Shown here: in pieces, positions 15,878-24,266 of the stretch
Layout: every line of letters begins with the position of its first letter
How positions within the stretch are numbered: position 1 is the stretch's first letter
Assembly (NCBI GenBank): GCA_027310225.1
Contig: DAIDBG010000317.1
Coordinates: 1-34,530, forward strand
Source: a bacterium
GTDB taxonomy: Bacteria; Pseudomonadota; Gammaproteobacteria; Burkholderiales; SG8-41
Reading direction: 5' to 3'
Length of the DNA stretch: 34,530 nucleotides
The notes under the pieces: model-generated
The model's database searches: none
Told to the model about the DNA's origin: nothing
What the model saw: only the letters and a program-made list of their open reading frames with translations
Translations under genes and position numbers: made by a program

Positions 15878-16947
15878 GGACGCTGCGGCGCTATCTCGCG
15901 ACCGAGATCATCGCGGCGACCGGGCTGGTGTTCGCGGCGCTGGTGCTGCTGTTCGCGTTCTTCGATCTGGTGGAGCAGATCAAGGACCTCGGGCGCGGCG
16001 CGTACACCATGCGCCGCATCGCCCTCTACGTGCTGCTTTCAATGCCGGACCACGTCTATGCGCTGTTCCCGATCGCGGCGCTGATCGGCACGCTGTTCGC
16101 ACTCGCCCAGCTGGTGGCGGGCTCGGAGTACACCGTGATGCGGACCGCCGGCGTTTCGACCGCGCGCTTCGCGGCAACCCTCGCGACGATCGGTCTCGTG
16201 CTCGCGGTGCTTACCTTCGTCGTCGGTGAATTCGTCGCGCCGCCCGCCGGCCAGCTGGCCCAGCGCCTGCGCTCGCAGGCGATCACCGGGCTGGTGGCGC
16301 AGGAATTCCGCTCGGGCCTCTGGGTCAGGGACGGCAGGAGCTTCATCAACGTGATCGAGGTGCTGCCCGATTCCACGCTGCGTGGCGTGCGGGTCTACGA
16401 GTTCGACGGCGAGTACCGGCTGCGCTCGATCAGCTTCGCCCGGCGCGGAAGCTACCAGGGCGATCGTCGCTGGCTGCTGCAGGAGGTCACCCAGACCCGC
16501 TTCGAGGACATGAAGACCACGGTGCGCGAGGTGGCGGAGGCGAGCTGGCGGTCGGTGCTGGACCCCGGCCTGATCACCGTGCTGCTGGTCAAGCCCGAGC
16601 AGATGTCGGCGTGGAGCCTCTACTCCTTCACCCTGCTTCTCAAGGAAAACCGCCAGAAGGCGCTGCGCTACGAGATCGCGCTGTGGACCAAGCTGACCTA
16701 TCCGCTCGCAGTGCTGGTGATGATGGTGCTCGCGCTGCCGTTCGCGCACTTCCAGGGCCGGCAGGCGGGCGTGGGCGCCAAGATTTTCGCCGGCATCATG
16801 CTGGGGATCGCGTTCTATTTCCTGAACCGCCTGTTCTCCTACCTCGGCCTGCTCAACGACTGGCCGCCGTTCGCGGCCGCTTCCCTGCCCACGGCGATCT
16901 TCCTTACCCTGGCACTGGGGCTGATGTGGTGGCAGGAGCGGCGCTAG
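15874..16947 (+). CDS. lptG: LPS export ABC transporter permease LptG
   Basis: The start is ATG 15874, overlapping the lptF stop; the track's 15595 start is an out-of-frame shadow inside lptF. The 357-residue protein opens MRTLRRYLATEIIAATGLVFAALVLLFAFFDLVEQIKDLGRG, the standard LptG start. The central periplasmic domain (SGLWVRDGRSFINVIEVLPDSTL) and C-terminal helices (VMMVLALPFAHFQGRQAGVGAKIFAGIMLGIAFYFLNRLFSYLG) also match. It pairs with LptF as the second permease of the LPS exporter. Confidence 0.95.
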   Translation: MRTLRRYLATEIIAATGLVFAALVLLFAFFDLVEQIKDLGRGAYTMRRIALYVLLSMPDHVYALFPIAALIGTLFALAQLVAGSEYTVMRTAGVSTARFAATLATIGLVLAVLTFVVGEFVAPPAGQLAQRLRSQAITGLVAQEFRSGLWVRDGRSFINVIEVLPDSTLRGVRVYEFDGEYRLRSISFARRGSYQGDRRWLLQEVTQTRFEDMKTTVREVAEASWRSVLDPGLITVLLVKPEQMSAWSLYSFTLLLKENRQKALRYEIALWTKLTYPLAVLVMMVLALPFAHFQGRQAGVGAKIFAGIMLGIAFYFLNRLFSYLGLLNDWPPFAAASLPTAIFLTLALGLMWWQERR

Positions 16948-16954
16948 TACGCCG

Positions 16955-17033
16955 AATGATGAATGCAGAATGCAGAATGATGAATTGACTCGCGTTTCTC
17001 CGCTCATCGTTCATCACTCATCATTAATTACTT
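16955..17033. repeat. ATGATGAAT-type inverted repeat between convergent lptG and RDD genes
   Basis: The arm AATGATGAATGCAGAATGCAGAATGATGAATT faces CTCATCGTTCATCACTCATCATTAATTA. The right arm supplies the last codons and stop of the RDD gene (VINDE). As an imperfect hairpin between convergent genes it could end transcription in both directions. Confidence 0.65.
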
Positions 17034-17403
17034 TGGTGCCCGCCACCCGGTCGTGCAGAAACAACCCCTCGCGGTCGAGCAGCGCCCAGAAGAACCCGGC
17101 GCCCAGCAGGAGAGTCCCCGCCAGTGCCATCACGTAACGCACCCCGACGTGCCGCAGGGCGAGCGGTCCGCCGTCACGGGTAACGAGCTTCAGGCGCCAG
17201 GTTTTCATCGCTAGCGTCTGCCCGCCGCGCCGCCATTGCCAGATGAAATAGGCGCCTGCGAGCGCAAGCAGGTAGAACTGGAGCAGGGGGCGCGCGACGG
17301 TCCGCTCGATGCCGTGCGCGACCAGGACGAACGGCAGGGCGCCGATCATCAGCACCGCGGCGAGCAGCAGGCTTTCGTAGAGCAGGCTGAGCAGGCGCCG
17401 CAT
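17014..17403 (-). CDS. RDD family membrane protein
   Basis: A 129-residue protein with three or four hydrophobic segments. It has the RDD hallmarks: GGQTLAMKTWRLKLVTRDGGPLALRHVGVRYVMA and a C-terminal LFLHDRVAGTKVI. The usual first motif (an Arg with two Asp in helix 1) is weak, as in several betaproteobacterial members. The function of the family is unsettled; ion exchange has been suggested for a few. It is the last gene of the sigma-factor operon, 13 bp after the DUF3106 gene, and its final codons come from a dispersed repeat. Confidence 0.8.
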   Translation of the reverse strand: MRRLLSLLYESLLLAAVLMIGALPFVLVAHGIERTVARPLLQFYLLALAGAYFIWQWRRGGQTLAMKTWRLKLVTRDGGPLALRHVGVRYVMALAGTLLLGAGFFWALLDREGLFLHDRVAGTKVINDE

Positions 17404-17416
17404 CGTGCTTGCAAGG

Positions 17417-17947
17417 TCACTGGGTGGCGGTTGGAGCCGGGGAAGTGGGCGCTTCAGCGGTGGGCGCCTCCGCAGCGGGCACCTCGGCGGGCGGCGCCGG
17501 CTCCGGCGGCTCGGTGAGCGAGGGGTCGAGCGGCGCTCCCTGCCGCTGCTGCTGCCGAACGAGCGACTGCCGATAACGTTCCCATTCGGTCCTGATTTCC
17601 TGGCGCTTTTTCGGTGGCAGCTTCTTCAGGGACTGGTATTTCTCGCGCGCCGCCTTGCGCTGCGCCGGCGTCAGCTTGGCCCAGTCCGCCATTCTTTTCT
17701 GGAGGCGCTGCTGCTCCTGCGGCTTCATCTTGGGATAGCGCTCGGCGATCGCGATCCACTGCTTGCGCTGGGCAGCGCCCAGCTCGTCCCACTCCGGCGC
17801 GAGCGGCGCGAGGACCTGCTTCTGGGAGGCCGTGAGCTCCGACCACGCGGGCCGTAATGGCTTCTTGGTATCCGTCTTGCTTTGTGCGGCGACTACCGGG
17901 AACGCGAGACATAGCCAAACGATCAGCGTGAGGAGCGTTTTAGCCAT
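17417..17947 (-). CDS. DUF3106-family exported protein
   Basis: The start is ATG 17947; the track's longer ORF is a shadow of the preceding gene. The 176-residue protein has a signal peptide (MAKTLLTLIVWLCLAFPVVAAQ). A Trp/Lys-rich repeat-like core follows (RPAWSELTASQKQVLAPLAPEWDELGAAQRKQWIAIAERY and KRMADWAKLTPAQRKAAREKYQSL) that is characteristic of DUF3106. The tail is a low-complexity Pro/Ala/Glu/Thr stretch. It is probably periplasmic; its role is unknown. It overlaps the DUF3619 gene by 25 bp and so belongs to the sigma-factor operon. Confidence 0.85.
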   Translation of the reverse strand: MAKTLLTLIVWLCLAFPVVAAQSKTDTKKPLRPAWSELTASQKQVLAPLAPEWDELGAAQRKQWIAIAERYPKMKPQEQQRLQKRMADWAKLTPAQRKAAREKYQSLKKLPPKKRQEIRTEWERYRQSLVRQQQRQGAPLDPSLTEPPEPAPPAEVPAAEAPTAEAPTSPAPTATQ

Positions 17948-18327
17948 GAATCGAAGTCTTTGTCGAGATAGGCGCGAATCGGCAGCTCGTCGGTCAGCAG
18001 AGAGACGTCGATGTCGGCAAGATCGTTGTTCATGTTTACCGACCCGTTGCTCTGCCAGTAAGCGACGCCGACCAGCCCGAGCACGAGCACGGCAATGGCG
18101 ATCAGATGGCGCACGCTGTAGAAGCGGGAATCGGTGACCCGCGCCAGCGCCAGCGCCTGCCCGGCCCATGCAAGACCGAACACCGGTTCGGGCCGTTCGC
18201 GGTAGCGCGAAAGGGCGTTCTTGCGCGCCGCGAGCAGGCGCGCCCGCGTAGCCGAGTCGAGTTGAGCCACGCCGTAGTCGAGGTGCTGGACGATCCTTGT
18301 CGCCAGCTCGTGTTCCGGCTGGTTCAT
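17923..18327 (-). CDS. DUF3619-family membrane protein, possible anti-sigma partner
   Basis: The start is ATG 18327, overlapping the sigma-factor stop by four bases (ATGA). The 134-residue product has a cytoplasmic N-terminal part (MNQPEHELATRIVQHLDYGVAQLDSATRARLLAARKNAL), one transmembrane helix (LIAIAVLVLGLVGVAYW) and a short outside tail ending DKDFDSWLKRSSR. This matches DUF3619 as I know it. Coupling to an ECF sigma gene and the single-helix topology suggest an anti-sigma-like role; that is inference, since no zinc-anti-sigma motif is present. Confidence 0.8.
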   Translation of the reverse strand: MNQPEHELATRIVQHLDYGVAQLDSATRARLLAARKNALSRYRERPEPVFGLAWAGQALALARVTDSRFYSVRHLIAIAVLVLGLVGVAYWQSNGSVNMNNDLADIDVSLLTDELPIRAYLDKDFDSWLKRSSR

Positions 18328-18890
18328 AACTTGATCCCCTGTTTTCTCAGCATTGCCGCAAGGGCGTGGGCCGCCCGTGAGCAGTGCGTTTTCACGCTCC
18401 CCTCCGAGCAACCCATGATTTTCGCCGCTGCCGCGACGTCCAGTTCCTCCCAGTAACGCAGCACGAAAGCCTGACGTTGACGGGCCGGCAGCTTTTCGAG
18501 CGCTTTCTCAATCAAAGCAATAACTTGAGACCGCTCCAGTTGCTTTGCCGGGGGTTCCGAAAATTTGGAGTGGTCCTCGAGCTCCAAAGTTTCCAGAGGG
18601 TCGGCGTCCTCGTCGGCTTCGGGGCCGAACAGGCTCGAGATCGGCATGGTCCACAGCGAACGCACCCTCTGGCGGCGGTAGAAGTCGCGAATCGTGTTCT
18701 GCAGAATGCGCTGGAACAGCAGCGGCAGCTCGGCGGGCGGACGCACGGAGTACTTCTCGGTCAGCTTCAACATGGCGTCCTGAACGATATCCAGAGCAAG
18801 ATGGTCGTCCCGCACTGCGAACAGCGCCTGCTTGTAGGCGCGGCGCTCGACTTCGGCGAAGAAATCCGAAAGTTCTTTATAAGTGGCCAG
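18324..18890 (-). CDS. ECF-type RNA polymerase sigma factor, probable CTG start
   Basis: Region 2 (DDHLALDIVQDAMLKLTEKY, then LPLLFQRILQNTIRDFYRRQRVR) and region 4 (LEKLPARQRQAFVLRYWEELDVAAAAKIMGCSEGSVKTHCSRAAHAL) are clear. The track starts at GTG 18815, but the frame continues upstream as ATYKELSDFFAEVERRAYKQALFAV, which is the conserved N-terminus of these sigma factors. The only start-like codon there is CTG 18890, with AAGGCGAG just before it, giving 188 residues. It heads the operon with DUF3619, DUF3106 and RDD genes. The stimulus it responds to is unknown. Confidence 0.85.
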   Translation of the reverse strand: MATYKELSDFFAEVERRAYKQALFAVRDDHLALDIVQDAMLKLTEKYSVRPPAELPLLFQRILQNTIRDFYRRQRVRSLWTMPISSLFGPEADEDADPLETLELEDHSKFSEPPAKQLERSQVIALIEKALEKLPARQRQAFVLRYWEELDVAAAAKIMGCSEGSVKTHCSRAAHALAAMLRKQGIKL

Positions 18891-19052
18891 TGGTCTCGCC
18901 TTTATTGGTTGGCGCGGGGCCGCCCGCGGAGCGCTGCTCCAGGCTCGCCGGCCGAGGTCGGGGGCATCTTAGCAAAAAAACGGCCCGCGCAAACCCCGCC
19001 CCATTCGATCCCGGGCTGTGGCTCTATCCTGCTGTTTACAGGGATTTTTTGC

Positions 19053-19081
19053 TTGACCTGAACGGCCGCAACCGGTAACGT
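19053..19081 (+). promoter_or_regulatory. Candidate sigma70 promoter for ilvIH
   Basis: TTGACC (19053-19058), a 17-bp spacer and TAACGT (19076-19081) precede ilvI by about 31 bp. The -35 is good and the -10 poor (3 of 6). No leader peptide with Ile, Val or Leu codons fits in the remaining space. Confidence 0.4.
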
Positions 19082-19112
19082 TACACGTTTCCGTGTTTGC
19101 TCGGATCAGATC

Positions 19113-20810
19113 ATGGAACTGAACGGCGCCGAGATCGTGGTGCGCTGCCTCCAGGAAGAGGGGGTCGAGTACGTGTTCGGCTATCCCGACGGCGCCGTGC
19201 TGTTCATCTACGACGAGTTGTTCAAGCAGAACAAGGTGAAGCACGTCCTGGTGCGGCACGAGCAGGGCGCGGTGCATGCGGCTGACGGCTATGCGCGCTC
19301 CACCGAGAAAGTCGGCGTGTCACTCGTCACCTCCGGCCCGGGCGTGACCAATGCCGTGACCGGAATCGCGACCGCTCACATGGACTCGATTCCGCACGTC
19401 GTCATCACCGGCCAGGTACCGACTCACGCCATCGGCCTGGACGCGTTCCAGGAATGCGATGCGGTGGGCATCACGCGCCCGTGCGTGAAGCACAACTTCC
19501 TGGTGAAGGACGTGAAGGACATCGCTTTCACCATGAAGAAGGCGTTCTACATCGCCGCCACCGGCCGTCCGGGCCCGGTGGTGGTGGATATTCCGAAGGA
19601 CGTGACCACGGCCAGGGCCGAGTTCCACTATCCGGCGACCATCGCCATGCGCTCCTACAACCCGGTGGTCAAGGGGCACGCCGGCCAGATCAAGAAGGCA
19701 ACCCAGACGCTGATGAAGGCGAAGCGCCCGATGATCTACACCGGCGGCGGCGTGATCCTGGGCGGTGCCGCGGAAGAGCTCGCGCAGATCGTGCGCCTGC
19801 TGGGCTTCCCGTGCACCAACACCCTGATGGGGCTCGGCGCGTATCCCGCGACCGACCGCCAGTTCTTGGGCATGCTCGGCATGCACGGGACCTACGAGGC
19901 GAACATGGCGGTGCAGCATTGTGACGTGCTGCTCGCGATCGGCGCGCGCTTCGACGACCGCGTGATCGGCAATCCCAGGCACTTCTTCGCGGAGCAGCGC
20001 ACCATCATCCACATCGACATTGATCCGTCCTCGATCTCCAAGCGCGTGAAGGTGGATATCCCGATCGTCGGCAACGTGCGCGAGGTGCTGCGCGAGCTGA
20101 TCAGGCAGCTCGAAGCGGGCGGGGAGAAGCCCGACCAGGAGGCGCTCAAGACCTGGTGGACGCAGATCGAGCTGTGGCGCTCCCGGGACTGCCTCAAGTA
20201 CGACCGCTCGAGCCCGATCATCAAGCCGCAGTACGTGATCGAGAAGCTCTACGAGGTCACCCGGGGCGATGCGTTCGTGACCTCCGACGTCGGTCAGCAC
20301 CAGATGTGGGCGGCGCAGTTCTACAAGTTCGACAAGCCGCGGCGCTGGATCAATTCCGGCGGGCTCGGCACCATGGGCTTCGGGCTCCCGGCCGCGATGG
20401 GCGTGCAGCTTGCGCATCCCGGGGCGCCGGTGGCGTGCGTCACCGGCGAGGCCTCGATCCAGATGTGTATCCAGGAGCTCTCTACCTGCAGGCAGTACCG
20501 GCTGCCGATCAAGGTGGTGAACCTCAACAACAAGTACATGGGCATGGTGCGGCAGTGGCAGGAATTCTTCCACGGAAACCGCTACGCCGAGTCGTACATG
20601 GACGCCCTGCCCGACTTCGTGAAGCTCGCCGAATCGTACGGCCACGTCGGCATGAAGATCGAGAAGCCGGAGGACGTGGAGCCCGCGCTCAAGGAGGCGT
20701 TCTCGCGCAAGAAGGACCTCGTGTTCATGGATTTCGTGACCGACCAGACCGAGAACGTGTTCCCGATGGTCCCCGGCGGCAAGGGACTCTCGGAGATGAT
20801 CCTGGTATGA
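19113..20810 (+). CDS. ilvI: Acetolactate synthase large subunit
   Basis: A 565-residue TPP enzyme that condenses pyruvate with pyruvate or 2-oxobutyrate, the first common step of valine and isoleucine synthesis. It shows the N-terminal MELNGAEIVVRCLQEEGVEYVFGYPDGAV and the catalytic glutamate in VRHEQGAVHAADGYAR. FAD-region blocks and the TPP-Mg segment GEASIQMCIQELSTCRQYRLPIKVVNLNNKYMGMVRQWQEFF follow. Glu in place of Asp at the start of the TPP motif is, to my knowledge, normal in betaproteobacterial copies. It overlaps ilvH by four bases, so subunit synthesis is coupled. Confidence 0.96.
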   Translation: MELNGAEIVVRCLQEEGVEYVFGYPDGAVLFIYDELFKQNKVKHVLVRHEQGAVHAADGYARSTEKVGVSLVTSGPGVTNAVTGIATAHMDSIPHVVITGQVPTHAIGLDAFQECDAVGITRPCVKHNFLVKDVKDIAFTMKKAFYIAATGRPGPVVVDIPKDVTTARAEFHYPATIAMRSYNPVVKGHAGQIKKATQTLMKAKRPMIYTGGGVILGGAAEELAQIVRLLGFPCTNTLMGLGAYPATDRQFLGMLGMHGTYEANMAVQHCDVLLAIGARFDDRVIGNPRHFFAEQRTIIHIDIDPSSISKRVKVDIPIVGNVREVLRELIRQLEAGGEKPDQEALKTWWTQIELWRSRDCLKYDRSSPIIKPQYVIEKLYEVTRGDAFVTSDVGQHQMWAAQFYKFDKPRRWINSGGLGTMGFGLPAAMGVQLAHPGAPVACVTGEASIQMCIQELSTCRQYRLPIKVVNLNNKYMGMVRQWQEFFHGNRYAESYMDALPDFVKLAESYGHVGMKIEKPEDVEPALKEAFSRKKDLVFMDFVTDQTENVFPMVPGGKGLSEMILV

Positions 20811-21298
20811 GGCACATCGTGTCCGTCCTCCTCGAGAACGAGGCCGGCGCGCTGTCGCGGGTGGCGGGCCTGTTCTCCGCGCGCGGCTACAACATCGAGT
20901 CGCTTACCGTGGCGCCGACCGAGGACCCGACGCTCTCGCGCATGACCATCGTCACCGGCGGGTCCGACGAGGTGATCGAGCAGATCACCAAGCAGCTGAA
21001 CAAGCTGGTTGACGTGGTGAAGGTGGTCGATCTCTCCGACGGCGATCACATCGAGCGCGAGCTGATGCTGGTCAAGGTGCGCGCGGTGGGAAAGGACCGC
21101 GAGGAGATGAAGCGCATGGCGGACATCTTCCGCGGGCGCATCATCGACGTAACCGACAAGGATTACACCATCGAGCTGACGGGCACCGGCTCCAAGCTCG
21201 ACGCCTTTCTCAAGGCGATCGACCGCAGCGCGATACTGGAGACGGTGCGCACCGGCGCCTCCGGCATCGGCCGCGGCGACCGGGTATTGAGAGTCTAG
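20807..21298 (+). CDS. ilvH: Acetolactate synthase small (regulatory) subunit
   Basis: The start is ATG 20807 within the ATGA overlap with ilvI; the track's 20156 start is a shadow. The 163 residues equal the E. coli IlvH length. The ACT domain is plain: MRHIVSVLLENEAGALSRVAGLFSARGYNIESLTVAPTEDPTLSRMTIV, followed by the C-terminal half (ELMLVKVRAVGKDREEMKRMADIFRGRIIDV). It binds valine and confers feedback inhibition on the large subunit. Confidence 0.96.
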   Translation: MRHIVSVLLENEAGALSRVAGLFSARGYNIESLTVAPTEDPTLSRMTIVTGGSDEVIEQITKQLNKLVDVVKVVDLSDGDHIERELMLVKVRAVGKDREEMKRMADIFRGRIIDVTDKDYTIELTGTGSKLDAFLKAIDRSAILETVRTGASGIGRGDRVLRV

Positions 21299-21322
21299 CT
21301 TTCAACGACCGGCCGCTGATAA

Positions 21323-22365
<1,043 letters not shown>

Positions 22366-22366
<1 letters not shown>

Positions 22367-22395
22367 CGATGAGTGATGACTGATGAGTGATGAAT
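22366..22395. repeat. Tandem GATGAGTGATGA repeat at the psd start
   Basis: GATGAGTGATGA occurs twice, separated by CT, between ilvC and psd. The psd ATG (22383) lies inside the second copy. The sequence is one arm of the ATGATGAAT repeat family seen at 13146-13226 and 16955-17033. Confidence 0.6.
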
Positions 22396-23090
22396 CGAAA
22401 ACCCTGGGTGGTGAGCCCGGCGCATCGCACCTGACGCCCGCCGGCGCGGCTTATTATCCCCACCCCATCATTGCCCGCGAGGGCTGGCCGTTCATCGCGG
22501 CGGCGGCCGCCGCTGCGCTGCTGGTTCACTGGCTGGCGGGCCCGTGGTGGGCCGCGCCGCTGTGGGTCGTCGTCGCCTTCGTGGTGCAGTTCTTCCGCGA
22601 CCCCCCGCGCACGGTGCCGCAGGAGCAGAAGGCGGTGCTCTCGCCCGCCGACGGCCGCATCGTCACGGTCGAGCGCGCGCGCGACCCCTACCTCGAGCGC
22701 GACGCGCTCAAGATGAGCGTGTTCATGAACGTGTTCAACGTCCATTCCAACAGGAGCCCGGTGGACGGAGAGATTCACAAGACCTGGCACCATGCCGGCA
22801 GGTTCTTCAACGCCGCGCTGTCGAAGTCCTCGCTTGAGAACGAGCGCGCGGCGCTGTGGATCAGGACCCCGGGCGGGGCGGACGTGACCTGCGTGCAGAT
22901 CGCGGGGCTGATCGCGCGCCGCATCCTGTGCTACGTCGGGACCGGCCAACGCCTGGCGCGCGGCGAGCGCTACGGCTTCATCCGCTTCGGCTCGCGCGTG
23001 GACGTTTACCTGCCGCCGGCGTCGCGACCGGTCGCGGCCGTGGGCGACAAGGTGTACGCCACGGAATCCGTGCTGGCGCTGTTGCCGTGA
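22383..23090 (+). CDS. psd: Phosphatidylserine decarboxylase proenzyme (short type)
   Basis: A 235-residue protein. The core starts at [16 protein letters not shown] and continues through two adjacent hydrophobic helices, [29 protein letters not shown], and the C-terminal [11 protein letters not shown]. The GS pair in RFGSRVD is the self-cleavage site that creates the pyruvoyl group. It makes phosphatidylethanolamine from phosphatidylserine. The first 23 residues before YYPHP are not family-like, and their ATG sits in a repeat; no better start is visible. It is followed by pssA, the preceding step of the pathway. Confidence 0.93.
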   Translation: MSDESKTLGGEPGASHLTPAGAAYYPHPIIAREGWPFIAAAAAAALLVHWLAGPWWAAPLWVVVAFVVQFFRDPPRTVPQEQKAVLSPADGRIVTVERARDPYLERDALKMSVFMNVFNVHSNRSPVDGEIHKTWHHAGRFFNAALSKSSLENERAALWIRTPGGADVTCVQIAGLIARRILCYVGTGQRLARGERYGFIRFGSRVDVYLPPASRPVAAVGDKVYATESVLALLP

Positions 23091-23169
23091 ATATGAATAG
23101 TAAAAACGGAGAAAAAAAGTAGGGTGCATGCTTTACTGTTCGCCGTTCATCATTTACCGTTAACCCGCC

Positions 23170-24006
23170 GTGTACGAGCCGCGCGAACACAAGCTTTTCA
23201 TCAAGTCGCGCTTTGCCCGGCGCGGCATCTACTGGCTTCCCAACCTGTTCACGACGGTCGCCCTCTTCGCCGGCTTCTACGCCATCGTGCAGGCGATGCT
23301 CGGCCGCTTCGAGCAGGCGGCGATAGCGATCTTCGTGGCGATGGTGTTCGACGGGCTCGACGGCCGCGTTGCGCGCCTGACGCACACGCAGAGCGCCTTC
23401 GGTGCCGAGTACGACAGCCTCGCCGACATGGTGTCCTTCGGCGTGGCGCCCGCGCTGGTGGTTTACGTATGGGCGCTCAAGGATTTCGCGGCGATAAAGG
23501 AGATCGCGATGCTCGGGCCCTGGCTCAGCACCAAGCTTGGCTGGATCGCGGCCTTCATCTACACCGTCTGCGCCGCGCTGCGGCTCGCGCGCTTCAACAC
23601 CACGCTCGATATCGCCGACAAGCGCTTCTTCCAGGGCCTGCCGAGCCCGGCGGCGGCGAGCCTCATCGCGGGGATGGTCTGGGCGCTGAACGAGTACCAG
23701 ATCAAGGGTACCGACGTGAGGTGGCTTGCCTGGGCGCTGACGATGTTCGCCGGCCTCACCATGGTGAGCAACTTCAAGTTCTACAGCGGCAAGGACATCA
23801 ACCTGCGCAAGAGCGTGCCGTTTTCCGCCGTCGTGGCCATCACGTTCGGCCTGGTGGCGCTGTTCATGTTCTCGAGCACGCTGCCCGAGATGCTGTTCCT
23901 GCTGTTCGCCGGCTACGGCGTATCGGGATACGTGATCTGGATCTACGAGCAGGTCCGAAACCGCACCATCGGCCGCACCCCGCCGCCCTCTGCCCCCGGC
24001 GCCTGA
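23170..24006 (+). CDS. pssA: CDP-diacylglycerol--serine O-phosphatidyltransferase
   Basis: A 278-residue membrane protein with a GTG start (MYEPREHKLFIKSRFARRGIYWLPNLFTTVALFAGF). The CDP-alcohol phosphotransferase motif is complete: DGLDGRVARLTHTQSAFGAEYDSLADMVSFGVAPAL, supplying the four aspartates. About seven hydrophobic segments follow. It makes phosphatidylserine, which Psd then decarboxylates. No strong ribosome site is visible before the GTG, and the 79-bp gap after psd contains more repeat-like sequence (TTCGCCGTTCATCATTTACCG). Confidence 0.93.
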   Translation: MYEPREHKLFIKSRFARRGIYWLPNLFTTVALFAGFYAIVQAMLGRFEQAAIAIFVAMVFDGLDGRVARLTHTQSAFGAEYDSLADMVSFGVAPALVVYVWALKDFAAIKEIAMLGPWLSTKLGWIAAFIYTVCAALRLARFNTTLDIADKRFFQGLPSPAAASLIAGMVWALNEYQIKGTDVRWLAWALTMFAGLTMVSNFKFYSGKDINLRKSVPFSAVVAITFGLVALFMFSSTLPEMLFLLFAGYGVSGYVIWIYEQVRNRTIGRTPPPSAPGA

Positions 24007-24017
24007 GGGCGCAGGCC

Positions 24018-24046
24018 TTGCCGGGGACGCGGAATGCCTATATATT
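24018..24046 (+). promoter_or_regulatory. Candidate sigma70 promoter for leuA leader
   Basis: TTGCCG (24018-24023), a 17-bp spacer and TATATT (24041-24046). A transcript would start about 24053-24054, that is, at or next to the AUG of the leucine-rich leader peptide. Confidence 0.55.
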
Positions 24047-24053
24047 TCACGTT

Positions 24054-24131
24054 ATGCATTGCAGGGCCCAAGTCGATCCGTCGCCCCGTTCCGCCAGCCT
24101 CCTGCTGGCCCGCCTGCTGCTGCGCCGCTAG
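24054..24131 (+). CDS. Leucine-rich leader peptide of leuA (attenuation candidate)
   Basis: A 25-codon ORF missing from the ORF track: MHCRAQVDPSPR then SASLLLARLLLRR and stop. Six of the last ten codons are leucine (CTC CTG CTG ... CTG CTG CTG), in two runs of three, the arrangement expected for ribosome-mediated attenuation of a leucine-synthesis gene. It lies 135 bp before leuA and follows a plausible promoter by only 7 nt, so it would be leaderless. It has no Shine-Dalgarno sequence, consistent with that. The codon runs overlap an RNA hairpin. Confidence 0.6.
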   Translation: MHCRAQVDPSPRSASLLLARLLLRR

Positions 24132-24227
24132 GGCGCACATCACACTTTTCCCACAATCTGTTGTTGGTCCGGCGCGGCAGGTACCGCGGCGGGAAGACTA
24201 CTTATCGAAGGCGCGTGCTTCCGGACC
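24093..24227 (+). promoter_or_regulatory. Successive hairpins of a putative leuA attenuator
   Basis: GCCAGC/GCTGGC (24093-24098, 24104-24109) covers the first Leu run. GCGCC/GGCGC (24122-24126, 24132-24136) encloses the leader stop codon. CGCGG/CCGCG (24173-24177, 24184-24188) sits inside a longer pairing, GGTCCGG/CCGGACC (24166-24172, 24221-24227). No U-run follows, so termination would have to be Rho-dependent or control could act on translation. Confidence 0.45.
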
Positions 24228-24266
24228 GGGCGGGGACGGCAGGCCGCAGAAACCCTGGAGACCTCC

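Noticed and set aside
18891-19112. Search for an Ile/Val/Leu leader peptide before ilvI
   Set aside because: No short ORF with clustered branched-chain codons between the candidate promoter and ilvI; only about 30 bp of leader remain.
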